A stretch of DNA of 64,000 nucleotides from contig NZ_AP025591.1 in the NCBI RefSeq assembly GCF_023169945.1, forward strand, positions 3,654,481 to 3,718,480, read 5' to 3'. Below, piece by piece: positions 8,934-17,453 of this stretch; positions within the stretch are counted from its first letter, which is position 1, and each line of letters opens with the position of its first letter. The notes under the pieces were generated by a model. The model worked only from the letters and a program-made list of their open reading frames with translations. It had not been told where the DNA came from and did not search any database. Made by a program: the position numbers and the translations under genes. The DNA comes from Anaeromyxobacter oryzae (lineage in GTDB: Bacteria > Myxococcota > Myxococcia > Myxococcales > Anaeromyxobacteraceae).

Positions 8934-9491
8934 ATGGTGAGCGCAATGAAGGTCGTGACGCGCGCGCGCGTCGAGGGACTCGTGATCTGCCTGGTCGCGC
9001 TCGGTTACCTGGTGGAGACGCAGCGGATCCCGTCCCTGTTCCAGATGCCGGGCGTGCCCGGCCCGACCGCCTTCCCGACGCTCGTGGGCCTCGTGTTCGC
9101 GGCGGCCGGGTTCTGGCGGCTCGTCACCGGCGGTGGACGGCTCGCGGCCGTCGAGGAGGCGGAGCCCGTGCCGCCGGCGCCCGCCCCGGCCGTGGACGCG
9201 GAGCCGACGCGGCCGGCTCCCGCCCCGACGGTCGGCGGGCTGTTCGCCACGCACGGGCGCTTCTACGCCATGTGGGCGGTGGTCCTCGCCTACCTCGCCC
9301 TCATGCCCGCGGTGGGCTTCCCGATCGCGACCGCCGTCTCCCTCGTGGCGCTCTTCGCGCTGCTCGGCGAGCGGCGGTGGCCGGTCGGGATCGGGATCGC
9401 GCTCGCGACGACCGCCGTCCTGTACCTCGGCTTCGGCAAGGGCCTCGGCGTCCGGCTCCCGCTCGGCCTCCTCGAACGACTGGTGAAGTGA
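8934..9491 (+). CDS. tctB: tripartite tricarboxylate transporter small membrane subunit TctB
   Basis: 185 residues with four predicted transmembrane segments. Between the second and third is a Pro/Ala-rich loop (about 75-105) longer than usual. The family loop QRIPSLFQMPGVPGPTAFPT (about 27-46) is typical of TctB. The ATG at 8934 is chosen over the upstream GTG at 8922 because a GGAGG ribosome binding site lies 5 bases before it. It works with TctA as the membrane part of a sodium- or proton-driven carboxylate importer. Confidence 0.85.
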   Translation: MVSAMKVVTRARVEGLVICLVALGYLVETQRIPSLFQMPGVPGPTAFPTLVGLVFAAAGFWRLVTGGGRLAAVEEAEPVPPAPAPAVDAEPTRPAPAPTVGGLFATHGRFYAMWAVVLAYLALMPAVGFPIATAVSLVALFALLGERRWPVGIGIALATTAVLYLGFGKGLGVRLPLGLLERLVK

Positions 9492-9498
9492 GGACCCC

Positions 9499-11001
9499 AT
9501 GCTCCAGCACCTCCTGAACGGCTTCGCGGTCGCGCTGCAGCCGCTGAACCTCGCCATCGCGCTCGTCGGCAGCCTCGTCGGGACGCTCATCGGCGTCCTC
9601 CCCGGGCTCGGCCCCACCGCGACGATCGCGATCCTCATCCCGCTCGTCTTCACCATGTCCCCGGTCAGCGCGATGATCATGCTGACGTCCGTCTACTACG
9701 GGTCCATGTACGGCGGCTCGACGACGTCGATCCTGGTGAACATCCCGGGCGAGTCGGCGTCCGTCGTCACGACCCTCGACGGTCACAAGATGGCGCTGCA
9801 GGGGCGCGCCGGGCCCGCGCTCGCCATCGCCGCCATCGGCTCCTTCATCGCGGGCACCTTCGCCGTCCTGGTCCTCACCGTCGTGGGCCAGCCCATCGCG
9901 TCGCTCGCGCTGAAGTTCGGGCCGCCGGAGTTCTTCTCGCTGATGCTGTTCGGCCTCGCGACGGTGGCGAGCCTCACCGGCGGCAACGTCGGGAAGGCGA
10001 TCGTCACCACCGCGCTCGGCCTCATGATCGCGACGGTGGGGATCGACCTCGTGTCCGGGGCGCCGCGCTTCACGTTCGGCAACCCATTCCTCCAGGACGG
10101 CGTGGACTTCGTCGTCGTCGCCATCGGCATCTTCGCGCTCTCCGAGATCGTCATGACCGCGAGGGAGGTCTGGGCCGGGACGCGGACCGAGCTCGTCAAG
10201 TCCGGGCGCGTGTGGGTCAACTGGGAGGAGTTCAAGTACAGCCTGCCGTCGATCTGCCGCGGGACGTTCTTCGGGTTCCTCGTCGGGATGCTCCCCGGCG
10301 CCGGCGCGACCCTCTCGACCTTCCTGGCGTACAACCTCGAGAAGCGCCTGGCGAAGAACCCCGAGAAGCTCGGGACGGGGGACATCCGCGGCGTCGCGAA
10401 CCCCGAGTCGGCCAACAACGCCGCGAGCGGCGCATCGCTGATCCCGCTCCTCACGCTCGGCATCCCGGGCGGCGGCGCCACCGCGGTGATGCTCGGCGCG
10501 CTCATGATGCTCGACATCACGCCCGGCCCGCTCATGTTCGAGAAGCACGGCGCGATGCTGTGGGCGCTCATCGCGAGCATGTACGTGGGGAACGCGATCC
10601 TGCTGTTCCTCAACTGGCCCCTCGTGAACCTGTTCGCGAAGGTCATGGCGGTGCCCGCCCGCTTCCTGATGCCGATCGTGCTCGTCATCTCCGCCGTCGG
10701 CGTCTGGTCGCTCTCCGGGAGCGACGTGGATCTCCTGCTGACGGGCGCCGCGGGCCTCCTCGGCTACTACATGCGCCGCCACGGGTGGCCCATCGAGCCG
10801 CTCATCCTCGGGCTGATCCTGGGCGGCCGGATGGAGTCGGCCTACCGCCAGTCGCTCATCATCTCGCGGGGGAGCCACGGGATCTTCTTCACGAAGCCGA
10901 TCTCGCTCTCGCTCCTCCTCGGGACGGTCCTCTTCCTCGCGCTGCCCTCGATCCTGTCGCGCTTCCGCCGGGGGAAGGAGCTGCAGGCGGCGCTCGCCTG
11001 A
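9499..11001 (+). CDS. tctA: tripartite tricarboxylate transporter large permease TctA
   Basis: 500 residues, the full family length, with about 12 hydrophobic segments. The two inverted signature motifs are present: GVLPGLGPTATIAILIPL (about 33-50) and, in the second half, GMLPGAGATLSTFLAYNLEK, with LGIPGGGATAVMLGAL further on. It is the transport subunit that moves carboxylates across the inner membrane. It starts 7 bases after the tctB stop with a GTGAGGA ribosome binding site. Intact, with no unusual residues. Confidence 0.95.
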   Translation: MLQHLLNGFAVALQPLNLAIALVGSLVGTLIGVLPGLGPTATIAILIPLVFTMSPVSAMIMLTSVYYGSMYGGSTTSILVNIPGESASVVTTLDGHKMALQGRAGPALAIAAIGSFIAGTFAVLVLTVVGQPIASLALKFGPPEFFSLMLFGLATVASLTGGNVGKAIVTTALGLMIATVGIDLVSGAPRFTFGNPFLQDGVDFVVVAIGIFALSEIVMTAREVWAGTRTELVKSGRVWVNWEEFKYSLPSICRGTFFGFLVGMLPGAGATLSTFLAYNLEKRLAKNPEKLGTGDIRGVANPESANNAASGASLIPLLTLGIPGGGATAVMLGALMMLDITPGPLMFEKHGAMLWALIASMYVGNAILLFLNWPLVNLFAKVMAVPARFLMPIVLVISAVGVWSLSGSDVDLLLTGAAGLLGYYMRRHGWPIEPLILGLILGGRMESAYRQSLIISRGSHGIFFTKPISLSLLLGTVLFLALPSILSRFRRGKELQAALA

Positions 11002-11013
11002 AGCTCGCCCTTC

Positions 11014-11037
11014 GCGCGAAAGGCGCGCGAAAGGATC
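11014..11037 (+). promoter_or_regulatory. candidate TctD operator before the porin gene
   Basis: GCGCGAAAGG occurs twice with an 11-base period (GAAAG cores at 11018-11022 and 11029-11033), the second followed by ATC, as in the site at 7803-7827. It lies 12 bases after the tctA stop and 112 bases before the porin start. The inner TTCGCGCGAA (11011-11020) is also palindromic, so a hairpin role cannot be excluded. Confidence 0.4.
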
Positions 11038-11149
11038 ACCGTCGCACGATGCGCACGAGAGTCGGCCGAGCCGCGCTCCCGCCGTTCGCGGCTCGGCCGC
11101 CACACCCTCCGCCGGACCCATTTCACGCCGGCGGCAAACAAGGAGCCCC

Positions 11150-12460
11150 ATGATCCGCACCCTCGCAGCGATCACCGCGGCACTCCTGGCCCTCGCGGCG
11201 CGAGCCCAGGAAACCCAGCCCGCCCCGCCCCCGCTCGCCCCGCCCGCGAACGCGCCGCCGCCCGCGAGCGCGCCGCCCGCGCCCACCGCCCAGCCGGTCC
11301 CGGCGCCGCCGCAGGCCGAGCCGGGGGTGCCGGGCGCGGACGTGAAGCCCAAGGCCTCCACGCCGAACGTGGTGCGCATCGGCAAGAAGGCGACCGTGTC
11401 GCTCGGCGGCCGGTTCTGGGGCGGCTACGAGCGCGTCTCCGCCACGGGCGCGACGGCGGGCGCCGCGTCCGACGTCACCCAGCGCAACCGGGTGACGAAC
11501 TTCGCCTCGTACCTGCGCTTCGCGGCGGACCTCGACCTCGGCGCTGGCTTCAAGGGCTTCGCCCAGCTCGAGACGCAGTTCGCCCTCGACGGCGTCACGG
11601 CGCACTCGCCATTCGACAGCGGCCGCAACACCGGCGTCGGCCTCAAATCGCCCCTCGGCCAGCTGATGGTCGGCCGCTGGGACTCGCCCTACAAGCGGAG
11701 CACCTCGCGTCTCGACCCGCAGGACATCACCGGGATCGGCAGCTACCAGAACATCCTCGGCCAGATCACGTCGGCGGCCGACACCTCGGACAACTACTTC
11801 GACGCGCGGCTCGGGAACGGGGTCCAGTACTGGACGCCCACCTTCTACGGCCTGAGCGCCAAGGTCGGCTACGTCGGGAACGAGAGCCGCACCGCCACGC
11901 TCAACCCGCACGTCCTCTCCGCCGCGGCCACGTACGAGGGCCCGATCTACCTGTCCGTGGCCTGGGAGGAGCGCAAGGACTGCATCGGCGTGGACAGCCA
12001 GGCCGCCGCTCAGTGCGGCGGGTCGCTCCTGGGTGGGCCGGGAAAGGATCGCGCGCTCCGCGCCGGCGCGGGCTTCTCGCTCGACGTGACGCACACCGAG
12101 CTCGGCGTCGTCTTCGAGCGGATCGACGCCAAGAACGACGCCGGCCTCGAGCTCCGCCGCGACGCCTACTTCATCGGTCTCACGCAGGGGCTCGGCGGGG
12201 ACCAGCACCAGCTCCTCGCGTCGTTCGGTCTCGCGCAAGACGCGAAGGGCAACGCCCTCGCCAGCAACAAGGACACGGGCGCGTACTACTACACGGCCGG
12301 CTACCAGTTCTACCCGGCGAAGGACTTCAACCTCTACGCGTTCTACACGACGATCGTGAACGACAGGAACGCCGCCTACCGCTTCGCCTCGAAGGGCTTC
12401 TCCGTGAAGAACGGTGCGAACCCGGAGGGCATCAGCGTGGGCGCGCGGTTCCTGTTCTAG
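11150..12460 (+). CDS. outer-membrane porin of the Tct locus
   Basis: 436 residues. A signal peptide (about 1-20) is followed by an unusual Pro/Ala-rich linker (about 21-62), then a Gram-negative porin barrel of the Porin_4/OmpC type: KATVSLGGRFWGGYERVS at the start, the typical FKGFAQLETQF and VGLKSPLGQLMVGRWDSPYK loops, and a terminal strand ending in Phe (VGARFLF). Pseudomonas tct loci also carry an outer-membrane channel (OpdH), but that is an OprD-type protein, so the role is shared while the family differs. It probably admits tricarboxylates. An AAGGAG ribosome binding site precedes the ATG. It converges on the TetR gene and overlaps its 3' end by 4 bases. Confidence 0.8.
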   Translation: MIRTLAAITAALLALAARAQETQPAPPPLAPPANAPPPASAPPAPTAQPVPAPPQAEPGVPGADVKPKASTPNVVRIGKKATVSLGGRFWGGYERVSATGATAGAASDVTQRNRVTNFASYLRFAADLDLGAGFKGFAQLETQFALDGVTAHSPFDSGRNTGVGLKSPLGQLMVGRWDSPYKRSTSRLDPQDITGIGSYQNILGQITSAADTSDNYFDARLGNGVQYWTPTFYGLSAKVGYVGNESRTATLNPHVLSAAATYEGPIYLSVAWEERKDCIGVDSQAAAQCGGSLLGGPGKDRALRAGAGFSLDVTHTELGVVFERIDAKNDAGLELRRDAYFIGLTQGLGGDQHQLLASFGLAQDAKGNALASNKDTGAYYYTAGYQFYPAKDFNLYAFYTTIVNDRNAAYRFASKGFSVKNGANPEGISVGARFLF

Positions 12461-13185
12461 ATCCTGCGCGCGCTGCGTGCCGGCGGCGCGCGAGGACCGG
12501 ACCCCCGAGCCGCCACGGGTCGGCTCGGGGGTCCGGTGACTGAGTCACTCGCCCGCAGCCCGGCCAGCAAGACCTCGATGAAGCGCGGGAAGTCGCGCCC
12601 CGCGTCCGTACACATGGACGCGAACTCCGGGCGGGAGAGCACCTCGCGCGCGGCGCGCGACGGGTTGGCCGACGGCCAGAGCGCGGCGAGCTGCAGCTCG
12701 ATCGCCTGCACCGCGAACACCGCGTCGGCGTCGGACAGCCACGGAAGCGACCGGCGCAGCGCTGCAGCCGCCCGGGGGAGCATCGAGATCAGCTCGGTCT
12801 TCACCGAGGCGATCGTGTCGGCCGACATGTTGTGCTCGAGGATGGCCGCCACCATGCCGGCGAGCTGGCAGAGGAGAGGACGGGAGAGGTGCTCCTGCGC
12901 CACGATGGCGGCGACCGCGGGGAGGTCGAGTCCCGCGCGGAGCCGCGCCTCGAGGGCCCCGACCACCTCGGAGATCTCGGCGGAGTAGAGCCGGAACAGG
13001 ATCTCCTCGCGGCTCTCGAAGTACCGGTAGATGTTGGGCTTGGAGACGCCGGACCGGCGCCCCAGCTCGTTCAGCCCCATCTCGATGGGACCGACCTCCC
13101 GCGCCAGGTCGCGAGCCGCCTGCAGGATGGCGCGGCGGCGGACCTCCTTCTCCTCGGGCTTCCGGGCTCGCTGGAATCGTGGCAT
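12457..13185 (-). CDS. TetR-family transcriptional regulator
   Basis: 242 residues. The N-terminal helix-turn-helix domain (about 10-60) reads RRRAILQAARDLAREVG through LGRRSGVSKPNIYRYFESRE, the TetR signature. The C-terminal ligand domain is of the TetR_C type. The start at 13185 has a GGAG-like site upstream; an in-frame ATG at 13215 adds 10 residues. The last 25 residues or so are encoded across a strong hairpin and are low-complexity (Pro, Ala, Arg), so the functional protein may end before them. It is divergent from an SDR/MBL operon, and operator-like palindromes lie between the two. It should repress that operon and itself. Confidence 0.85.
   Translation of the reverse strand: MPRFQRARKPEEKEVRRRAILQAARDLAREVGPIEMGLNELGRRSGVSKPNIYRYFESREEILFRLYSAEISEVVGALEARLRAGLDLPAVAAIVAQEHLSRPLLCQLAGMVAAILEHNMSADTIASVKTELISMLPRAAAALRRSLPWLSDADAVFAVQAIELQLAALWPSANPSRAAREVLSRPEFASMCTDAGRDFPRFIEVLLAGLRASDSVTGPPSRPVAARGSGPRAPPARSARRI
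12496..12537. terminator. perfect hairpin, likely porin terminator
   Basis: A 17-base inverted repeat with no mismatch (12496-12512 and 12521-12537) and an 8-base loop. It lies 35 bases after the porin stop and inside the last codons of the convergent TetR gene. There is no T-run, so termination efficiency is uncertain in either direction. Confidence 0.5.
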
Positions 13186-13234
13186 CGGCGCGCTCCGCCG
13201 CGACGGAGACGCCACGGCGTGACGCAGATCATAT

Positions 13235-13249
13235 GGGACCGATGGTCCC
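13235..13249. promoter_or_regulatory. candidate TetR autoregulatory operator
   Basis: GGGACC-GAT-GGTCCC, a perfect 6-base inverted repeat. It contains ACCGATGGTC, the same half-site that forms both arms of the larger palindrome at 13336-13366. It is 50 bases upstream of the tetR start. Confidence 0.55.
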
Positions 13250-13325
13250 GTGACAAGCGAGGCTCCTCGTCGGCCACGGAGCCGCTGAGGGTTGCTCCTC
13301 GCGCCGTCCCGGAGCGGGGCGTCGC

Positions 13326-13354
13326 TTGACAGAGAACCGATGGTCTCCTAATAA
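13326..13354 (+). promoter_or_regulatory. sigma-70 promoter of the SDR/MBL operon
   Basis: TTGACA (13326-13331), a 17-base spacer and TAATAA (13349-13354), close to consensus and rare in this GC-rich sequence. The expected start point is near 13361, about 47 bases before the SDR start. The -10 element sits in the centre of the palindrome at 13336-13366, so a bound repressor would block polymerase directly. Confidence 0.75.
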
Positions 13355-13366
13355 GAGACCATCGGT
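13336..13366. promoter_or_regulatory. main TetR operator palindrome
   Basis: Perfect 12-base arms, ACCGATGGTCTC (13336-13347) and GAGACCATCGGT (13355-13366), separated by 7 bases that include part of the -10 element. The half-site ACCGATGGTC recurs near the tetR start. Arm size and placement over a promoter are typical of TetR operators. Confidence 0.7.
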
Positions 13367-13407
13367 ACTCAATCCGGAATCGCCCCCGGCCCAGGGAGGG
13401 ATCGACC

Positions 13408-14235
13408 ATGACCCGCAAGGTGGCACTCGTGACTGGCGCATCCTCCGGCATCGGCACCGAGGTGGCGCTCGCGCTCCTCGACCGCGGCTACGGAGCCTAC
13501 GGAGCGGCACGCCGCGTCGACCGCATGGCGCAGATCGCGGAGCGTGGCGGCGTGGCCCTCCCGCTCGACCTCACCGACGAGCGCTCCATCGAGGCCTGCG
13601 TCTCGACGGTCCTGGAGAAGGAGGGACGGCTCGACGTGCTGGTGAACAACGCCGGCTACGGTTCCTACGGCGCCATCGAGGACGTTCCGCTCGCCGAGGC
13701 GCGCAGGCAGTTCGAGGTGAACCTCTTCGGGCTGGCGCGCATGACCCAGCTCGTCCTGCCGGCGATGCGGAAGCAGGGCAGAGGCCACGTCTTCAACGTC
13801 AGCTCGATCGGCGGGAAGGTCTTCACGCCGATGGGCGGCTGGTATCACGCCACGAAGCACGCCCTCGAGGGTTGGTCGGATGTGCTGCGGATGGAGGTGG
13901 AACCCTTCGGCATCCACGTCGTCATCATCGAGCCGGGCGCCATCGCCACCGAGTGGGGCGGCATCGCCCGCGACTCCCTCCTCGCGACCTCGGGCGAGGG
14001 CGCGTATCGGGAGCTGGCGCGGGGCGTCGCGAACGGGCTGAAGCCGTCCGGGATCCCCGGCTCGCCGCCGCGCGTGGTGGCCGACACCGTGGTGCGCGCG
14101 CTCGCCGCGCGCCGGCCGCGCACCCGCTACGCGGTCGGTGCCGGCGCCCGTCCGATCCTGCTCGCCCGCGCGCTCCTCCCGGACCGGGCCTACGACGGCG
14201 TCCTGCGGCGGGTCATGCGCATGCTCCCCTCCTGA
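13408..14235 (+). CDS. short-chain dehydrogenase/reductase
   Basis: 275 residues, classical SDR. The nucleotide-binding TGASSGIG motif is at about 9-16, NNAG at about 83-86, the catalytic Ser in VSSIGG (about 131) and the YHATK active-site pair (Tyr about 148, Lys about 152). The substrate is unknown. A GGGAGGG ribosome binding site lies just upstream. It is the first gene of an operon with the MBL-fold protein (6-base gap) and is controlled by the divergent TetR. It is probably induced by the compound it or its partner handles. Confidence 0.85.
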   Translation: MTRKVALVTGASSGIGTEVALALLDRGYGAYGAARRVDRMAQIAERGGVALPLDLTDERSIEACVSTVLEKEGRLDVLVNNAGYGSYGAIEDVPLAEARRQFEVNLFGLARMTQLVLPAMRKQGRGHVFNVSSIGGKVFTPMGGWYHATKHALEGWSDVLRMEVEPFGIHVVIIEPGAIATEWGGIARDSLLATSGEGAYRELARGVANGLKPSGIPGSPPRVVADTVVRALAARRPRTRYAVGAGARPILLARALLPDRAYDGVLRRVMRMLPS

Positions 14236-14241
14236 GCTGCG

Positions 14242-15414
14242 ATGCGCGGTCGATACTGGATGGGAGGCCTGGTGACACTCACCGTCACGACGTGCGCCGT
14301 CGCGGGCAGCTCCGCGTTCGGCGCGAAGCCCGGCGGCGCGCGGCGCTCCCGCATGGAGCGCTCGCTGCAGTGGAGGGACGGGCGGTTCGAGAACCCGCAG
14401 CCGCTCCAGAACGACGTGTGGCGCGCGGTGCGCGACCTCGCCGGCGCGAGCGAGCACCGGAGGCCGGGCGGCCCGGTGCCCACCGCGCCGCTGGACGCGA
14501 GCAGCTTCCAGAGACCGCCGGCGACCGGGCTGCGCGTCACCTGGCTCGGACACTCCACGCTGCTCGTCGAGCTGGACGGCCGCCGTGTGCTCGTCGACCC
14601 GGTCTGGGGCGAGCGGGCTTCTCCGTTCTCCTGGGTGGGGCCACACCGCTTCCACTCCCCGGTCCTGCCGCTCGAGCAGGTTCCGGCCATCGACGCCGTG
14701 GTCATCTCGCACGACCACTTCGACCACCTCGACATGCGCACCCTCCAGGCCATGAAGGGCTGGAAGACCACGTTCGTCGTGCCGCTCGGCGTGGGCGCAC
14801 ACCTCGAGCGCTGGGGCGTGCCTGCAGCGAACGTCATCGAGCTCGACTGGTGGGAGCGCACGAGGCTCGGCGATCTCGAGATCGTCGCCACGCCGGCGCG
14901 CCACGCCTCGGGCCGCTCGCTGTTCTCGGGGCGGAACGGGACGCTCTGGGCGGGCTTCGCCCTCCTCGCTCCGGCTCATCGCGTCTACTACTCCGGCGAT
15001 ACCGGGCTCTTCCCCGGCCTCGCCGACATCGGCGCGCGCCTCGGCCCATTCGACGTGGCCATGATCGAGGTGGGCGCCTACGGCCGCGCCTGGCCGGACT
15101 GGCACCTGGGACCGGAGCAGGCCGTGCTCGCGAGCCAGATGGTGCGGGCGGAGGTGCTTCTGCCGGTTCACTGGGGGCTCTTCAACCTCGCCTACCATGG
15201 CTGGACCGAGCCTGCGGAGCGGGTCCTGGTCGCGGCCGAGAAGGCGGGAGTGACGGTGACCGTTCCGAGGCCGGGCCAGAGCATCGAGCCGGCCGCCCTG
15301 CCACCGCTCACGCGCTGGTGGCCGGACGTGCCATGGAGAACGGCGGAGGTGGATCCGATCGTTGCCACGCGGATGGGTCCTGTCCGCGTCGGCGTGGACG
15401 CGACGACGCCGTGA
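14242..15414 (+). CDS. MBL-fold hydrolase, NAPE-PLD/UlaG-like
   Basis: 390 residues with an N-terminal signal-like segment (about 8-28, ending SSAFGA), so it is probably exported or membrane-attached. The zinc motif HDHFDHLD lies at about 154-161. The second metal ligands are seen in TPARHASGRS and YYSGDTGLFPG (Asp), and the last His in LLPVHWGLFNL. The sequence RVTWLGHSTLLVELDG and the RMERSLQWRDGRFEN opening match the N-acyl-phosphatidylethanolamine phospholipase D/UlaG-like group. It probably hydrolyses a phosphodiester or lactone. It is coupled to the SDR gene upstream, and both should respond to the TetR ligand. Confidence 0.8.
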   Translation: MRGRYWMGGLVTLTVTTCAVAGSSAFGAKPGGARRSRMERSLQWRDGRFENPQPLQNDVWRAVRDLAGASEHRRPGGPVPTAPLDASSFQRPPATGLRVTWLGHSTLLVELDGRRVLVDPVWGERASPFSWVGPHRFHSPVLPLEQVPAIDAVVISHDHFDHLDMRTLQAMKGWKTTFVVPLGVGAHLERWGVPAANVIELDWWERTRLGDLEIVATPARHASGRSLFSGRNGTLWAGFALLAPAHRVYYSGDTGLFPGLADIGARLGPFDVAMIEVGAYGRAWPDWHLGPEQAVLASQMVRAEVLLPVHWGLFNLAYHGWTEPAERVLVAAEKAGVTVTVPRPGQSIEPAALPPLTRWWPDVPWRTAEVDPIVATRMGPVRVGVDATTP

Positions 15415-15751
15415 AGGTCACGGGCGTGGTGGGGAAGCCCCGACCCTCGTGGTCCGGACCCCAAGTAGAGTTCCGGCATGTCCGCAGACGCTCGTGCCGC
15501 CGGGCGGCGCGTTGTCCCGCGCTCGCCTGACCAAAGCCATGACCGTGTGATCGTGTGCTCGGGTGCGGGACGACCCCCGGGTGGCGAGCGCAGCGCGGGG
15601 GCCGGAGCGGCGCGCCCGCCTCGGAGGCGCCGGCGAGCGCGGAATGCCGGGAGATCTCGCCCGGCTCCTGCGTGGCGCCGCGCGTCGTGGCTCCAGAGAG
15701 TGCGGCGGAATGGATCATGCTTCGCGCCGGAGGTCGCCCCAGGAGGCTCCC
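15415..15751. other. intergenic region without a convincing gene
   Basis: 337 bases between the MBL gene and the chemoreceptor. Reading frames here are arginine-rich and composition-driven. No clear promoter or terminator is visible. The region ends in an AGGAGG ribosome binding site for the chemoreceptor. Confidence 0.5.
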
Positions 15752-17449
15752 ATGAACGCGCGGACCACCATCGGAAGCAAGCTGCTCCTCTCCTCCGCGA
15801 CGATGGTGGTCGCGCTGATCGCGATCGGAGCCGTCGCGTACGCGGGGGTCCGGCGCGTCGTCGCGCGGCTCGACGACGTCGCGCAGGTGCAGTTCGCGAC
15901 GCAGCGAGCGATCTCGCGGACGATCGAGGGCACCGGCCAGGTCGCCCGCGGCATGAACGGCGTGAAGATCCCGGGCGTGAGCAAGGCGCTCCGCGGGATC
16001 TTCCTGAATCACATCGCACAGGGCGTCGCCAAGGTGGACGAGGGCCGGGCGGCGTTCGAGGCGCTGCCGCTCGATCCGGCGCTGCGCGACCTGCACGGCC
16101 AGATCGCCGAGCCCTGGCGCGCGTGGAAGACGGCGGCGCTGGAGCTGGCGGACGCGCACCGGGAGTGGGATCGGCTGCTCGAGTCCGGGCTCGCCGCCGA
16201 CGACCCCGCGGTCCGCGCGGCCGCGGAGCACGCCGACGCGGTCGGCCGGCGCGCCGCGACCCTCGTCCAGCCCGTCGAGAACCCGGTGCTCGCGCTCCAG
16301 GAGCACGTCGCCCGGCAGGTCGCGAGCGCCCAGTCGGACGCGCGGGCCGACGCCGATCGCACCCTCGCGCTCGTCCTCGCCGTCGCCATCGCGGGCACCG
16401 TGCTGGCGGCGCTGGCGGCGGTCCTGCTGCGCGGCTCCATCCTCAAGCCCCTCCACGAGGCGATCGCGCTCGCCGAGAAGGTCGCGCAGGGCGACCTCCG
16501 CGAGCGGGTGCAGGTGACGCGGGGTGACGAGGCCGGCAAGCTCCAGGCGGCGATGCGGGACATGGTGGAGCGGCTGAGCCAGGTGATCGGAGACGTGCGC
16601 AGCGGCGGAGACTCGCTCCGCGCCGCGGCAGTGCAGGTGGCCGCCACGGCCCAGGCGCTGTCGCAGGGTACGGGCCAGCAGGCGGCGAGCGTGGAGGAGA
16701 CGACCGCCTCGCTCGAGGAGATGAACGCGTCGATCACCCAGAACGCGGCGAACTCGCAGCAGACCGAGGGCATCGCCGCGCAGGCGGCTCGCACCGCGGA
16801 GGAGAGCGGGAACGCCGTGGCACAGTCGGTGGGCGCGATGCGGTCGATCGCCGAGCGGATCTCGATCGTCGAGGAGATCGCCTACCAGACGAACCTGCTC
16901 GCCCTGAACGCAGCCATCGAGGCGGCCCGCGCCGGCGAGCACGGGAAGGGTTTCGCGGTGGTCGCGACGGAGGTCCGCAAGCTGGCGGAGCGCGCGCAGC
17001 GCTCCGCGAAGGAGATCGGCGAGCTGGCAGGCTCGTCGATGCAGGTGGCGGAGCGGTCGGGGAAGCTCCTCGTCGAGCTGGTGCCGTCGATCCGGAAGAC
17101 CGCCGATCTCGTGCAGGAGGTATCGGCGGCGTCGCGCGAGCAGTCGACGGGCGTGGCCCAGGTCTCGAAGGCGATGAGCGCCGTCGACGACGTGACGCAG
17201 CGGAACGCCGGTGCCGCCGAGGAGCTCAGCTCGACCGCGGAGCAGATGTCCGCGCAGGTGGAGGCCCTGCAGGCGGTGATCGGGTTCTTCCAGGTCGCGG
17301 GGTCGGGCGGTGGGGCTGCGCCGCGGCCCTTCGCGGCAGCGCCGCTCCCGGCCGCGGGGAGGCCGGCGGCCGTCGTGAAGGAGCTGCCCGCGGGCACTGG
17401 AAGGCGGCGCGCGAACGGCACCGCGGACGGGGAGTTCCGGGCGTTCTGA
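15752..17449 (+). CDS. methyl-accepting chemotaxis protein
   Basis: 565 residues. TM1 (about 10-31), a periplasmic helical sensor domain (about 32-203), TM2 (about 204-226), HAMP (about 227-280) and a cytoplasmic signalling hairpin whose conserved tip [19 protein letters not shown] lies near 377. The C-terminus (DGEFRAF) has no CheR-docking pentapeptide. The AGGAGG site 5 bases before the ATG fixes the start. No che genes are nearby, so it is an orphan receptor that must join a distant chemosensory array. The ligand is unknown. It converges with the DMT transporter gene with only 4 bases between stops. Confidence 0.9.
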   Translation: MNARTTIGSKLLLSSATMVVALIAIGAVAYAGVRRVVARLDDVAQVQFATQRAISRTIEGTGQVARGMNGVKIPGVSKALRGIFLNHIAQGVAKVDEGRAAFEALPLDPALRDLHGQIAEPWRAWKTAALELADAHREWDRLLESGLAADDPAVRAAAEHADAVGRRAATLVQPVENPVLALQEHVARQVASAQSDARADADRTLALVLAVAIAGTVLAALAAVLLRGSILKPLHEAIALAEKVAQGDLRERVQVTRGDEAGKLQAAMRDMVERLSQVIGDVRSGGDSLRAAAVQVAATAQALSQGTGQQAASVEETTASLEEMNASITQNAANSQQTEGIAAQAARTAEESGNAVAQSVGAMRSIAERISIVEEIAYQTNLLALNAAIEAARAGEHGKGFAVVATEVRKLAERAQRSAKEIGELAGSSMQVAERSGKLLVELVPSIRKTADLVQEVSAASREQSTGVAQVSKAMSAVDDVTQRNAGAAEELSSTAEQMSAQVEALQAVIGFFQVAGSGGGAAPRPFAAAPLPAAGRPAAVVKELPAGTGRRRANGTADGEFRAF

Positions 17450-17453
17450 GGCT

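Noticed and set aside
15478..15750. Open frames before the chemoreceptor
   Set aside because: Arginine-rich composition and no ribosome binding site; the clear start is at 15752.
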